From the NCBI GenBank assembly GCA_963971575.1, contig OZ020616.1, positions 13,733,575 to 13,797,574 on the forward strand: a DNA stretch of 64,000 bases. The letters run 5' to 3'. The first letter of the stretch is position 1; every line of letters starts with the position of its first letter. This stretch comes from Liopterus haemorrhoidalis. Lineage: Eukaryota; Arthropoda; Insecta; Coleoptera; Dytiscidae. The notes beneath the pieces were generated by a model. The model saw only the letters and a program-made list of their open reading frames with translations, was not told where the DNA came from and did not search any database. Made by a program: the position numbers and the translations under genes. Positions 43,500 through 54,490 of this stretch are shown one piece after another.

Positions 43500-44401
43500 A
43501 TTATACTAGCTGACGTGCCCGGTGTATGTTTCTCTCCTCATCTCTCCCTCTGCTGCTCTACTTTCCTTGCATATCAACGGCTGCTATGATAATTAGGATA
43601 ATTAGGATTTTTTCCGTATAATTTTAATGTTTTCGCTTCATTGTAATTGTAAAAGAATTCGGGTAACCTGAGAGTCATAAAAACAGGTCTGTTTTATCAT
43701 AAACCATGGCACGTACACGCTGGTGTATTTTTTCTTTTTTTTTAAATCTGTGTAGGTGTTCTTTAGTTTCGACGTAACATACATACACACAAACGGACTA
43801 AGTTATATATTAGTACAGATTTTCTGTGTGTGAAGAATAATGAAAAAATGGAAAACCTATCCTAAAAAAATAATAAGAACGAAGAAAGATTCGTGTTTAA
43901 AACGTATGACACCTTCTCTGGCTATAATTTACCTTATAACCTACTGATTTTGTGAAATCTATGAATTAACGCCCCATGAAATCCCCACCACAAATGAACC
44001 ATCTCAGCTTTCAACATAATTGCACGCTCGTCTTGGACCTTTTTATATTGCAAAGCACCCAAGTGTTTTTTAATTTGTTTATAAAAATGTTTATAAAAGT
44101 TTTAAGGCATAAAATAGAGGTGTTAGCCTGCGGAAAGACTTGTTGAACACGTTGGTACAAACCAGACTCTCGTATGATTATTATAAGAATAAAGTTCTAA
44201 CCATTAATAGATTTAGAGAATTATTTTAAAAATAAAATCAGGAACCCTGAGTGTCGTAAAAGAAGGCCTATTTTACCATAAACGATGCCATGAACACAGT
44301 GGTGTATTTATTTTTTAAAGCGGTGCAGCCATTCTTTAATTTTGATTGAGCATACATACATGCGTACATACACACAAACGAACTTATATATTAGTATAGA
44401 T
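43500..44401 (+). repeat. Two head-to-tail copies of an ACTAGCTGAC...TAGTATAGAT repeat
   Basis: The first copy starts TACTAGCTGACGTGCCCGG and ends TATATATTAGTACAGAT (43822). The second ends TATATATTAGTATAGAT (44401). Both ends are preceded by ACATACACACAAACG and a shared block with CTGAG and GGTGTATTTxTTTTTT about 100 bp upstream. This type of dispersed insect repeat is familiar, but I cannot name its class with confidence. Confidence 0.6.
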
Positions 44402-44571
44402 CAGTGTTTCCCAAAGTTTTGACATCTGTGTACCCCTTCCAAAATTTTCGTAATACTGAGTACTCATCAACCCAATCCCATCCTCAACCCAACAGGAAAA
44501 ATCGCATATATTTTATTAACAATAAGTAGTAGTAAATATTTATTATTTTTATATTGTTAATTAAATAAATA

Positions 44572-45470
44572 TTAGGTGTACCAGAAAGTTTTTTCGTTTG
44601 TATTATTAGTGCAGTTTGCGAACTAGTCACGATTTATTCGCTGAATTAATCAGACGTCTTTTGCGTTTTGATTAAACTCTGTAATCTTGAGTACCGAATT
44701 ATTGTTTTCGTTTCATTTTAAAGTCTTGCATTATAAAATGGCGGAAGAATTTTCATCAAAACATTTTTTATGCTGTTTAATGTTGTATGAGTACCATAAA
44801 AAAATCTGCTACAGTTGCTACCTAAAACATTTGCACTGTTTATGGTGATAAACTAAGTGTACGCACATGTCAGCAGTGGTTTAAAAATTTAAATCAAGAA
44901 ATTTATGCTTTGATGATGAACTTCGATCTGGAATCCCTATAAAGGAATCCCTATAAAGGAATAATTTATTATGAGATGTTAAAACCAGGGCAAAAAGTTA
45001 ATTCTGATCTCTACTGTGAACAACTGGATCGACTGAATCAGAACTTGACCAGAAATCGGCCAGAAATTGTGAATAGAAGAGGAGTTATTCTTCAAGGAGA
45101 CAATGCCTGACCTCATTCATCAAAAAACGACACGTGAAAAATTTTCCGAGCCTGATTGGGAGGTTCTGACACACCCACCCTACTCACCAGACATTTCACC
45201 CTCCGACTATCACTTATTTCGGTCACTGGAACACTTTTTAAGAAACAAGACACTTGAGATATGTATCATGTTAAAATGAGCCTTGAACAATTTTTTCCTT
45301 CAAAAAGTCAGGAATTTTATAAATCGGGAATATTTTCTCTTCCTTATAAATGGCAGAGTGTTACAGATCACAATGGTAACTATTTTACTCAATAAAGTAC
45401 ATTTTTTTCTTTCGATTTGTTTCTATTTTAATAATACCAAATAAACGAAAAAACTTTCCGGTACACCTAA
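44572..45470 (+). mobile_element. mariner element 3, TA-flanked (899 bp)
   Basis: TTAGGTGTACCAGAAAGTTT at 44572 and inward-read TTAGGTGTACCGGAAAGTTT at 45470, TA on both sides. Shorter than a full mariner because of an internal deletion. Confidence 0.9.
44738..45397 (+). pseudogene. mariner transposase, internally deleted
   Basis: MAEEFSSKHFLCCLMLYEY at 44738, then RTCQQWFKNL in another frame (HTH). It then jumps to GIIYYEMLKPGQKV, YCEQLDRLNQNLTRNRPEIV and the second catalytic block QGDNA, followed by a stop. EVLTHPPYSPDISPSDYHLF (third Asp) and FRSLEHFLRNKT follow. The first catalytic block is deleted and several frames are needed. The ATCCCTATAAAGGA duplication at 44934-44962 marks the deletion site. 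Confidence 0.85.
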
Positions 45471-45589
45471 TATATGTTTTCTTGCAAAAAAATAAACCAA
45501 CAATTACTATTAGTGGTCCGCGTTAGAAAATTATATATTATGCTGGTCCGCAGTGCGTTTTTTGTTGAGAAACACTGATTTAGGATATA

Positions 45590-45970
45590 GCATTAAAATA
45601 AGAAAGGAAAATTCTAAATAAATTTGCAATTCAACAAAGATCCATTGAGCGTAGAATGCTAGGAATAACCTTGCCGGATAAGAAACGTAGCTGGATATGG
45701 TAAAAGTAGTGGAAGTGACAGAAATTGTACAGGCGGTGGTACGCAAAAGTGGAAATAAGCTAAGCAAATCATCAGAAAATAGATGAAAGATGGGCAAAAA
45801 AAATGTTCACCGGCCTCCTAGATATGGCAAAAGAAGCCGACCGCTTATAACGAATGATGATACAAATGAGGTAGCCAGCAAACACTGGTTGAGATAAGCA
45901 AATGATCGGGCAAGTTGAACACAAAGCAAGGAGGACTATTCCCAATATTGGATAAACATGAAAGATTTAA
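45590..45970 (+). pseudogene. RTE-type LINE scrap
   Basis: QRSIERRMLGITLPDKKR and later HWLR-ANDRASWTQSKEDYS and QYWINMK match the C-terminal end of RTE LINEs (usual patterns QRSMERxxLGISLxDRxxN and DRxxWxxxxEAYxQxW). Heavily mutated. Confidence 0.65.
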
Positions 45971-46841
45971 GAAGAAAACAGTCTTTGTCCGGAATTGGGA
46001 TTTATAAGCGCTATTATAATTTAAAGCAATGTTGTATAAATTCTAATCACATTAATAGTAAAATATCATAACTATCTAAAAACCACCCCTTATGTGGCGC
46101 ATGCCCAGTGATCGTGACTGACAACAATTACACGATGTTCATGATATAAACGTGACAAATGTCGGGGGTTGTTATAGTCTGTAAGTGTCTGTGATAGTTG
46201 GCGAGTGTTTTGTTCCGTTTGCCTCAAGCGATGGTAGGCGACATGACGTCCCCTCAGGCGCATTTTCATCCCTGTAACACGGCCTTACCATTCTCAGCCT
46301 TCTCAGCACTGAGTCTCTTAAGGAATTATAATCAACTGTTGATTCCATCAGGTATTTCAGGTTGTTTTAATAAAATTTTTATATTTTAATACTTTTCATC
46401 CGTATCAGCTTATTATTAATTATAATAAAAATTAAACCAAATTGTTACCGAAGACCGCAAATTGATTCTTTTTATAGGAAATATATAGCTCATTCAAGTT
46501 CTAGTTGCAATTTTTTGTGGACATTACAACTTCAGACATAACGTTGGTTACAGACTATCTTCTCTGTTGTCGTTTATATTTCTATAATAATAATGCTTTA
46601 TTAAATTAAATTCTGGTGCATGAACTTGAAATGGTGATCATAAAACCTTTGGTCAATTTTATCTTTTCGCACCCAGCCTAGTTTTTTAGTATTCAATTTT
46701 CGCGATTTTTGCAGTTAACAGTTAACAGTTTAACACTACACCAAAAATACAATTTTATTAAAATGTAAATGAAAAATCACATTTATATGTATACGATTCT
46801 TTAACTAGCATGTAGCTAATTAAAGAATCGTGGACACTAGA
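45971..46841. other. Gene-free stretch
   Basis: Less AT-rich around 46090-46300, without a recognisable exon. TAATAATAATGCTTTATT at 46586 could be a minus-strand LINE tail. Confidence 0.4.
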
Positions 46842-47108
46842 CAAGGCCGGATTTACCATTAAGTTTAAGAAGCTCCAGCTTAAAGCCTCACGTTCGGAAA
46901 AGCCTCATAAATTCAGTTGATAATGAATTTTATATTCAAATCATTAATAAGTTTGTGTTTGAGATTTAAATATTTAAATCTCTACATACTTATATTTGAA
47001 TTTTATTCAAAATGAAATAAAACTACAATCTTAAATAAAACTTTAATACAAAAAGAGCTTCCAAAAACTTTTCAGCTTAGGGGACTCGTTCATCTTAAAT
47101 CCGGCCGG
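46842..47108. mobile_element. Short hAT MITE related to 39853-40476
   Basis: CAAGGCCGGATTTACC and inward-read CCGGCCGGATTTAAG. Interior has GAAGCTCCAGCTTAAAGCC and AAGCCTC phrases. No 8-bp duplication is visible. 267 bp. Confidence 0.65.
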
Positions 47109-47490
47109 AATAAGTTCAAGCGCAATTTTCTTATTTATACAGATTAGTTTGGGCGCTCAAAACTCTCAGCTCTGTTTATAAAGTTATTTTATATCTATAT
47201 AAAATAAACTGAATATTTATCTGTCTTTTTTCGTTATCCTTCATTTCTACACATTTTTGATGCTTATAAGACGATATCCACACAAAAACAATTGCTGTCT
47301 CCTTGTCTGTCTTTTCGAGAGTTACATAAAATCAGTTGACAAAACAAAACCGGGATTCAAACATAGGGTATGTGGCATATCAAAATCTGCTTTCCACAAA
47401 GAGTTTCGGGGAATGTTAAATATTATCTGGAAATATCTCAGTTATTATTTATTAAATAGCATAATGGTGTATAATAAAAATTGGTTTTAT
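47109..47490. other. Unrecognised stretch with a 78-codon ORF
   Basis: The plus-strand ORF 47257-47493 has no motif I recognise and its composition follows the surroundings; probably chance. Confidence 0.35.
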
Positions 47491-47540
47491 TAATAATAAT
47501 AATAATAATAATAATAAACCCTTTATTTAACTTCAAGAAA
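47491..47540 (-). repeat. (TAA)n run, probable LINE 3' tail
   Basis: TAATAATAATAA followed by ACCCTTTATTTAAC; on the minus strand this reads AATAAAGGG then (TTA)n, the arrangement at the LINE ends near 11150 and 20880. Confidence 0.55.
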
Positions 47541-47662
47541 TTACAAGTTATGTCACATAAAATCTGTACGTTGCAAAGTTTGTTTACCAAAAATATAATT
47601 AATAATAATAATTAGTGAATAATAATAATAATAATATCATACTGGGTACGCCATCTAAAAAA

Positions 47663-47711
47663 TTGAAGTGAAGTGTGAATTTTCACACATTTCAGGGTTT
47701 TGTAGGTATTT
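47663..47711 (-). repeat. Solo terminal hairpin end of the GTCT element family
   Basis: GAAGTGTGAATTTTCACAC, then ATTTCAGGGTTTTGTAGGTA. This is the inverted right end of the family next to an A-run. No GTCT body follows. Confidence 0.75.
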
Positions 47712-48168
47712 AATAAGTGTAAGAAGACAACATAATACTGGATGTCTAGGTATATTTATCACATCAATATCAACAGTTTTTTTGATAAACACTTTTATTC
47801 GTTATTTGAGAACTAAGAGCTTCCATTTAATTTTATTAAACAAAATTTAAATAATTTGCCAAATATCCCAGCGTTTTTTCTGCATTTGCATCGTATTCAA
47901 GTCTACATTAGATTAATAAGAAATATTTTACGAAGCTTTTAGACGAAATATTTTACGAAGCTTTAGATTTTTGAAGTATAAATAATTATGTCGAAAAAAA
48001 CGTTGACCTATTATTGAACATTTCTAGACAAAACTATGTAAATGTAAAAGTTATTTGACACCCACAAATAAATTTAAAAAATTACAGAAAATTGTTGTCT
48101 GACATCTATTATTAAGTTATGGAGCAAAAACATTTTTACAAAAAAAAAATTCTATATTTAAATATATC
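47712..48168. other. Gene-free stretch
   Basis: AT-rich. AAATATTTTACGAAGCTTT is repeated at 47922 and 47946. Nothing else recognised. Confidence 0.45.
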
Positions 48169-48836
48169 CAGTGGTGGGATTCAAATAATTTTACTGCCGG
48201 TTCGCTATGGAAGCACGATCGGGGGGGGGGGGGGGGGTACGTATTTAAAAAAATTTGTGTATAATCTATAATACATGGAAATATATAACAATAATTACAG
48301 GTTAAACCTAACAAATATGGTAACAAAAATAATATAAATGATTTTATGTATCTAAATAAATTATCCAGCGGGATCCAACATTAGTACCAAATGGGAAACT
48401 TTTTTATCATCAATATTTCGAGAAAACTTCTAATCTTAAAATCGATATTGTGGTTTGATTTTTAATGTTCAAAGAATATAAATATTTTTATTATTATTAT
48501 GTTCTATTAATTATTTTATTATTAAGTTCAACGTGTATTTGATAATGAAAGTTTTTTCACTAATAAAGTTGAAAAAGAATTTGGTATAGAAGTAAAATAT
48601 GTACAGTTGCTCACGGTATTCATCCACTTACCCATCGTTTTATATTTAGCTAAAATTTGATAACCATTGACAAAACAATATGCTATATTATTTTTTTACT
48701 TATTTGTTTATCCATTTATACGATGCGAAATATAAAAAAAATAAATTTTAGTAATTTTCATTTTTTACTACCGGTTCGCAGAACTAACGAAAATTTTCGT
48801 TACCGGTTCGCGCGAACCGTCTGAATCCTAACACTG
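48169..48836. mobile_element. hAT element with GGTTCGC subterminal motifs
   Basis: CAGTGGTGGGATTCAAATAA and inward-read CAGTGTTAGGATTCAGACGG. Duplication AATATATC versus AAAATATC. CCGGTTCGC occurs four times near the ends. A 17-G run lies at 48221-48237. Non-coding, 668 bp. Confidence 0.9.
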
Positions 48837-49052
48837 AAAATATCCTATTAAATAGATAAAACAAAAAAAAAAAAAAAAACTCTGCTAAATATTATTTATA
48901 GATTGTTACTATTGATTATGTTTTGTATAAGAAGTTTATAATCTCTGGGGGTTAAATAGTAGAGGTGAGGTACTATTTCCGTATTTTACTTCAATATGAA
49001 TATAAAAATATAAAAATATTGAAGACTAAAATCGATATATTCAATACTATGT

Positions 49053-49430
49053 TAGGGTGACCATTTTCTTAAGAATGCAATGCGGGACGGAGCAAAAAAA
49101 GGTCTTCACTTCCCAAATATAAGTGAAGAGCAAAAAAAAAGGTCCTCACCTCCCATATCCAAGTGAAGAGCAAAAAAAAGGTCCTCACCTCCCAAATCCA
49201 AGTGAAGAGCAAAAAAAAGGTCCTCACCTCCCAAATCCAGGTGAAGAGCAAAAAAAAAGGCCTTCACTTCCCAAAATTCAAGTGAAGAGCAAAAAAAAGG
49301 TCCTCAAATACAAGTTACAATGCGGGACAAAATGTTAGAAGGCGGGACTTTTGCGGGACGCATCTTAATGCGGGACACCCAATCAAAATGCGGGACAGTC
49401 CCGCAAAAAGCGGGACGAATGGTCACCCTA
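49053..49430. mobile_element. hAT MITE with GCGGGAC motifs and the 39-bp minisatellite
   Basis: TAGGGTGACCATTTTC and inward-read TAGGGTGACCATTCGTCC form the TIR. TGCGGGAC occurs about six times near the ends. The centre (49090-49310) is a tandem array of about five AAGTGAAGAGCAAAAAAAAG / GTCCTCACCTCCC units, the same minisatellite as in the CAGAGCCG family. No clear 8-bp duplication. Confidence 0.8.
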
Positions 49431-49774
49431 CACTACTACTGTTATACTTGGGGAGGATTTACTAGGCCGACGCCCGCCAGGAGAAGGGTATTCTTCAACC
49501 TAAAAGGTCATAAAAATTAACCGATGCTATTCGTTTGGATGGTGAGAAAGGAATATTGTTTCACTCGCTCTACTCGCAGCTGCAACAGAAGCGCTCTATT
49601 TACAAAAACACACACATGTTTGTCTAAATATTTTCAAATATAACGAACGAAGATAAAAAATACGGATGTACTTTGGGTATAAGAAAATCAAATACGTCCT
49701 TGAATTTTATATAGAACTGTGTGAAATCGTACATATATAATTAGTTACCGTGTGTTAGTGATTTTGTAACACTG
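49431..49774. other. Gene-free stretch
   Basis: Nothing recognised. Confidence 0.4.
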
Positions 49775-49822
49775 TGACGTCATTTTTCCTAAGGTTCTCG
49801 TGATTGGCTAACTGGGAAACAG
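49775..49822. promoter_or_regulatory. CRE-like plus inverted CCAAT cluster, left flank of satellite
   Basis: TGACGTCA at 49775 and ATTGGCTAACTGGG at 49803. The same pair in the same order and similar spacing occurs right of the satellite, at 51026 and 51054. CREB/ATF and NF-Y are known to bind such sites; any role here is inferred. Confidence 0.3.
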
Positions 49823-49857
49823 GGTGTTCCCAGTTTGACTTGATTGACAGGTATTTT

Positions 49858-50880
49858 CAGATTTATTCTCTAAGAATCTACGAATATAAGTACATATAGA
49901 AATTTGTAGGATTTCGTAGGCATAAACAAGAAACTCCAGATACTCCTATATCATTTGACTGATATCAACAATAATTTGCAGATTTATTCTCTAAGAAACT
50001 GCGAATAAAATAACATCTAGAAATGTCTAGGGTTTCGTAGGCATAAACAAGAAACTCTAGAGACCGCTATATCCTTCGACCAATATGAATAATATTTTGC
50101 AGATTTATTTTCTTAGAATCTACAAATATAATTATTTACAGAAATGTCTAGGATTTCGTAGGCATAAACAAGAAACTCTAGACACTGCTATATCCTTTGA
50201 CCAATATGAACAATATCTTGCAGATATATTCTCTAAGAATCTACAAATATAATTACATACATAAATGTCTAGGGTTTCGTAGGCATAAACAAAAGACTCC
50301 TATATCCTTTGACCGATATGAACAATATTTTGCAGATTTATTCTCTAAGAATCTGCGGATAAAATAACATACAGAAATATCTAGGGTTTCGTAGATATAA
50401 ATAAGAAACTCTAGACACTCCTATATTCTTTGATCGATATGAAAAATATTTTGCAGATTTATTATTTAAAAATCTGCGGATAAAATAATCTATAGAAATG
50501 TATAGGGTTTCGTGGGCATAAACAAGAAACCCTAGGGTACTCCTATATCCTTTGACCGATATGACCAGTATTTTTCAGATTTATTTTCTAAGAATCTACA
50601 AATATAATTATATGCATAAATGTCTAGAGTTTCGTAGGCATAAACAAGAGATACTCCTGTTTCCTTTGACCGATATAAACAATATTTTTCAGATTTACTC
50701 TCTAAGAAACTGCGGATAAAAATTTATATATAAATGTTTTGGGTTTCGTAGGCATAAACGATAAACTCTAGACAAGCCTATATCCTTTAACCGATATGAA
50801 CAATATTTTGCTGATTTATTCTCTAAGTATCTACGAATATAATTACATATAGAAATGTCTAGGGTTTCGTAGGCATAAAT
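49858..50880. repeat. 121-bp satellite array, about 8.5 units
   Basis: Units begin CAGATTTATTCTCTAAG and contain GTTTCGTAGGCATAAACAAG. Starts are at 49858, 49979, 50100, 50221, 50333, 50454, 50576, 50690 and 50811. Most units are 121-122 bp; those starting at 50221 and 50576 are 112 and 114 because of small deletions in the AAGAAACTCTAGA region. Confidence 0.95.
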
Positions 50881-51025
50881 TAACGTCTCAAATTATTTTT
50901 AGTTTTAACAATATAAATGTAATGTATTAAATAAAAATGATACGTTTTCTCATCTTAAAAAGTTAATGAATAAATAATCTAACTATATAATTAGCAAGTG
51001 TCTGTATGTAGTGTCGGTAACATTA

Positions 51026-51160
51026 TGACGTCAATTTTTCTAAATATCTCGTGATTGGCTAACTGGGGACACCCTGTTTCTTGATTGGCTGACAGGTGAT
51101 GCCCTCTCTCGTGATTAGCTAACTGGTGATATTCTGTCCCATGATTCGCAGACTGGCGAC
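51026..51160. repeat. About 30-bp tandem repeat with ATTGGCTAACTGG motif
   Basis: After TGACGTCA at 51026, four units read TGATTGGCTAACTGG, TGATTGGCTGACAGG, TGATTAGCTAACTGG and TGATTCGCAGACTGG at roughly 30-bp spacing. The first two keep the inverted CCAAT (ATTGG). Confidence 0.8.
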
Positions 51161-51406
51161 GAAATTAGGATACGTTAAAAAATAAAACCAAATACACATA
51201 CAAACAATTGAAATTTTTATATTATAAATCCGTCATTGTTGACGGGTAATAACCTAGTAGATATATATTTGTTTATCAGTTCTCTGTCGATCAATCGGCA
51301 TGTAAATTCTCCTGAACTATAAAAGTATTACCTGGCGCATTGAGCCAGGTCTGCGTGAAAAAGAGCTTAAGAAAAGCCTTAAGCAGTGTCGATTAAGACA
51401 TTTAGA

Positions 51407-51667
51407 CAGAGCCGCAGTAAGGGGGGGCGGAGGGGGCGACGGCCCCTAGCGCACTAAGGAAAAGGGCGCCGATGAGCTTGACTAAGGGGCGCCACATGGC
51501 GAAGGTGAGGACCTTTTTTTTTTGCTTATCATTTGGATTTTGGGAGGTGAGGACCTTTTTTTTGCTCATCACTTGGATTTTAGGAGATGAGAACCTCGTT
51601 TTTGCTTATCACTAACATTTATTTGCCAAGGGGGCGCCAAAACACAGTTTTGCCCCTAGCGGCTCTG
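51407..51667. mobile_element. hAT MITE with minisatellite (copy 4), duplication CATTTAGA
   Basis: CAGAGCCGCAGTAAGG at the left and the inward-read CAGAGCCGCTAGGGGC at the right. CATTTAGA is perfect on both sides (51399-51406, 51668-51675). Three GGTGAGGACCTTTTTTTTGC-type units inside. 261 bp. Confidence 0.93.
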
Positions 51668-52239
51668 CATTTAGACACAAATAGACTTTGAGGCCCTACA
51701 AGTATGTGTATAAGGGGCTCATATTGCTGAGGATTCCTAGGCACGTACCGTAAAATGGGGTGAACTTGACCAGATTTTAGGTTTGAACGTTAATAATTGT
51801 TTTATTATTTTTATACTAGGACATAGGTATTGAGGCCCTCTATCAATAACTATAACTTTTTTATTTGTTGAACACTAGCAAAGTTATTTTTTTCTTTTTT
51901 ATATAATTTCGTCTAGTCAAGTTTCCCTCAGCCGGGAAAAAAATTAAAAATCATTCATACTACTAAAATTAGTCTAACTATGCAAGAAATAATATTTATT
52001 TTGAATTTTTCATAATGCAACATACAATAATGCATAAACTATGAATTTAAACAATATTGAACCAAATGAAATAATTCATATTGAAATTTAAAATTAAGTA
52101 TCCCGCAAATATTTGGTACTTTTATTTTTTCAGGTTAGGTAAATTTATTTCTTTCTTAATATCTTTTCAGATATTTTATCGCTATAATATCTTCGTCTAA
52201 AACACTTGTTATTTGACCAATGAAATGTTTCATTTTTTT

Positions 52240-52360
52240 TTTTTTTTCTGCAAACTTCTATACAATCCACTTGCCCACTTTTATTCCAGCTGAGTTCTCA
52301 CCATTAAGAGTTTCTTCTTGCTCAATGTGCTTTTGTTCATCTTGTCTATTGAGAAGTGAC
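52240..52360 (-). pseudogene. Possible pogo-type transposase C-terminal fragment
   Basis: One minus frame reads LLNRQDEQKHIEQEETLNGE, then NSAGIKVGKWIV, a stop, and KFAEKKK. I see the VGKWIV-KF pattern; known pogo/jerky-like proteins have a similar VGxWVLVKF end. The upstream catalytic domain was not found. Confidence 0.3.
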
Positions 52361-53811
52361 ATTACCGTTGGCGGCGCTGTACTTCAAGGCAATATGGTTG
52401 TCGTGTCTAGTATTCAGCTGTCAATATGCTAACAGCGAACAGGTTAATTTAAGCACAGTACATTTTTATTTTATGAAAATGCGAGTAAATATTTGCGAAA
52501 TTTTTTAATTTTTACGCGCTACACAAGTGTTGAGGTGTATAACAGGTGTTAAATGCCGGGCATTTAATTTTATGTGGTACATCTGAGTGTCGGTTCATTG
52601 CCTCATGAAATAAAATTAGTTTTAGTTGGACAGAAGCAGCTAAAATTATTAGCTATTATTATTAATATATTAGTGCAGTTTAGTTTTTTTGCGACAAATG
52701 TAATGAACAAACTCGCATAGTATCAGTTACTTTTTAACTCAAAATATATTCCCATGCCTTCCTCCTGTCCATAACCAAATCTTTTCCAATCTGGACTTAA
52801 TATTAACATTCCATCCATTTTTCTTAAGAAAAGAAAAAACTAAGATGTCTATCTTTGTCCTGTCCTGACAGCTGAAATGACACTCAAAAACACTACAATT
52901 TTTTCTACTTTTACAGTTTTTCACAACTTCTATCGACATTCTAACAAAAAATCAACACTAGAACATATGTAATCAGTTCAAACAGTACTACAGGCGCTTA
53001 GTACAATATTTGACCACCAGAGTGCGTATCCGAGCATGTCAGTTCTCAATTGTTACTCTTGGAATTAAAATCTTTGTCTGAGCTGGAGTGGGAACTAGGA
53101 ACTACAACTTCGGAAATAGACGAAGTCTCAGAATCTGATTGGAGCACTTATTGGAGTCTTCTTACACCACTGGTAGAGGGTTGTAAACAAGTTCAGATAT
53201 GATTCACAGCGATTGTACCTATTATAAATAATCATGATCGTGTCGGTCAAGTTCACCCCCATTATTTTTGGATAATTTCATATTTAATCATGAAAAAAAT
53301 ATAAATTATAAACGTAATGAAACACTAATTATGGGGTTATCATATTGATATATTTCGCCACTGAAAATTACCTGTCAAGTTTAAATACTATTTATAATGT
53401 AGAATATATTGATAGATTTTTTAAGGTATGGTGTAAGCTAGGGATGGGAAAAAAACATCGATGTATCGAAAACATCGATGTTTGTTTTAAAAACATCGAT
53501 GTTTTTACCATCGATGGTCATCTGGCGATAGTATCGATAAAACATCGATGTCTACTACCGATGTCGATGTTTAAACTTTGAAATTCAGAAACTACCGCTA
53601 GAGGCGCTGGAAACTTTAATTTTTATTAAAATTAGTACACAAAATATAAGCGCCATCTATTGTGATAATTCTGCTTAGCAGTTAGCAGAATACGAAAAAA
53701 TAAGAAGAAACTTCTAATTTTTGCAAACAATACGAACGACCAAAGACGCCAACACACTTTTTCTTTTTGAGTCTTGTTGACACTTTCCCAGTTGTTATTC
53801 CTCCAATCTCT

Positions 53812-53952
53812 GGATTTTTGTAAGTTGTCATTAGCTATTTTTTTATATATTGAAGATGGCTTTTCCTGAACAAAATGATCAAAAGCTTCAATTAACCGGT
53901 AAAAGTAACTAGAATTGAAAATCTAGTTCCGCCTAAACCAAAGGAACAGACT
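53812..53952 (-). mobile_element. MITE family E-like copy, truncated
   Basis: Inverted homologue of 54325-54440 and ends AGTTCCGCCTAAACC, then AAAGGAACAGACT. The other end is missing. Confidence 0.7.
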
Positions 53953-54094
53953 TTATTTCAACTTAAAAAAGTATAAAAATAATTGTGTATGAGAGTGTTA
54001 TTTTTATGTTAAATAATATAAAATTAACATTAAAATTACTATATTAGTATTGTAATAAAATCCAATATTTCATTTTAGAAATGTAAAAATAGTA

Positions 54095-54490
54095 AGGTCT
54101 GTTCCTTTGGCTTAGGCCAGGGGTCGGACGACCGCGTCTCGCGAGCCGCATGCGGCTCTTTCAGGACATTCGTGTGGCTCTTTAAATTAAGTTGATAAGC
54201 AATAAAATTTAGAAAATATACAAAAAGTCATGTATTAAAACAAAATTATGGCTCTTTAAAATGTTTCCAGATACCGTAAAGGGTGAATTTGGCTCTTTGG
54301 CTTCTAAAGTTTGCCGACCCCTGGCTTAGGCGGAACTAAATTTTCAATTCTAGTTACTTTTACCGATTGATTGAAGCTTTTGATCATTTTGTTCAGGAAA
54401 AGTCAACTTCAATATATAAAAAAATATCTAATGAGAAATTACAAAAATGAAAATTGCGGTTAGTTCCGCCTAATCGTTTGTAATAGACTG
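54095..54490 (+). mobile_element. MITE family E-like copy with a nested hAT MITE
   Basis: Left end AGGTCTGTTCCTTTGGCTTA and inward-read right end CAGTCTATTACAAACGATTA, both followed by GGCGGAACTAA; TA on both sides. About 0.18 kb without the insert. Confidence 0.8.
54118..54323. mobile_element. hAT MITE, perfect 8-bp duplication GCTTAGGC
   Basis: CAGGGGTCGGACGACC and inward-read CAGGGGTCGGCAAACTTT. GCTTAGGC at 54110-54117 and 54324-54331. The TIR of the host MITE is cut at this point. GGCTCTTT repeats inside. 206 bp, innermost of the nest. Confidence 0.95.

Larger units (their letters stand above)
44402..45577. mobile_element. hAT-like MITE containing a mariner
   Basis: CAGTGTTTCCCAAAGTTTTG at 44402 and inward-read CAGTGTTTCTCAACA at 45577 pair as short hAT-type ends; GTACCCC and GTCCGC blocks inside are typical. 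No clear 8-bp duplication. The mariner 44572-45470 occupies the middle. Confidence 0.6.

Noticed and set aside
44402..45577. Confident 8-bp duplication for this hAT-like MITE
   Set aside because: Flanking octamers GTATAGAT and ATTTAGGA do not match; only the ends support it.
46198..46389. 63-codon ORF in a less AT-rich patch
   Set aside because: No recognised motif, no splice sites or neighbouring exons; likely chance.
49069..49338. ORFs with a 13-residue repeat as a real repetitive protein
   Set aside because: The array lies inside a short hAT MITE, lacks conserved start or stop among copies and changes length freely.
49858..50880. Regularly spaced repeats considered as a CRISPR array
   Set aside because: The repeat is the entire 121-bp unit with no unique spacers; the genome is eukaryotic.
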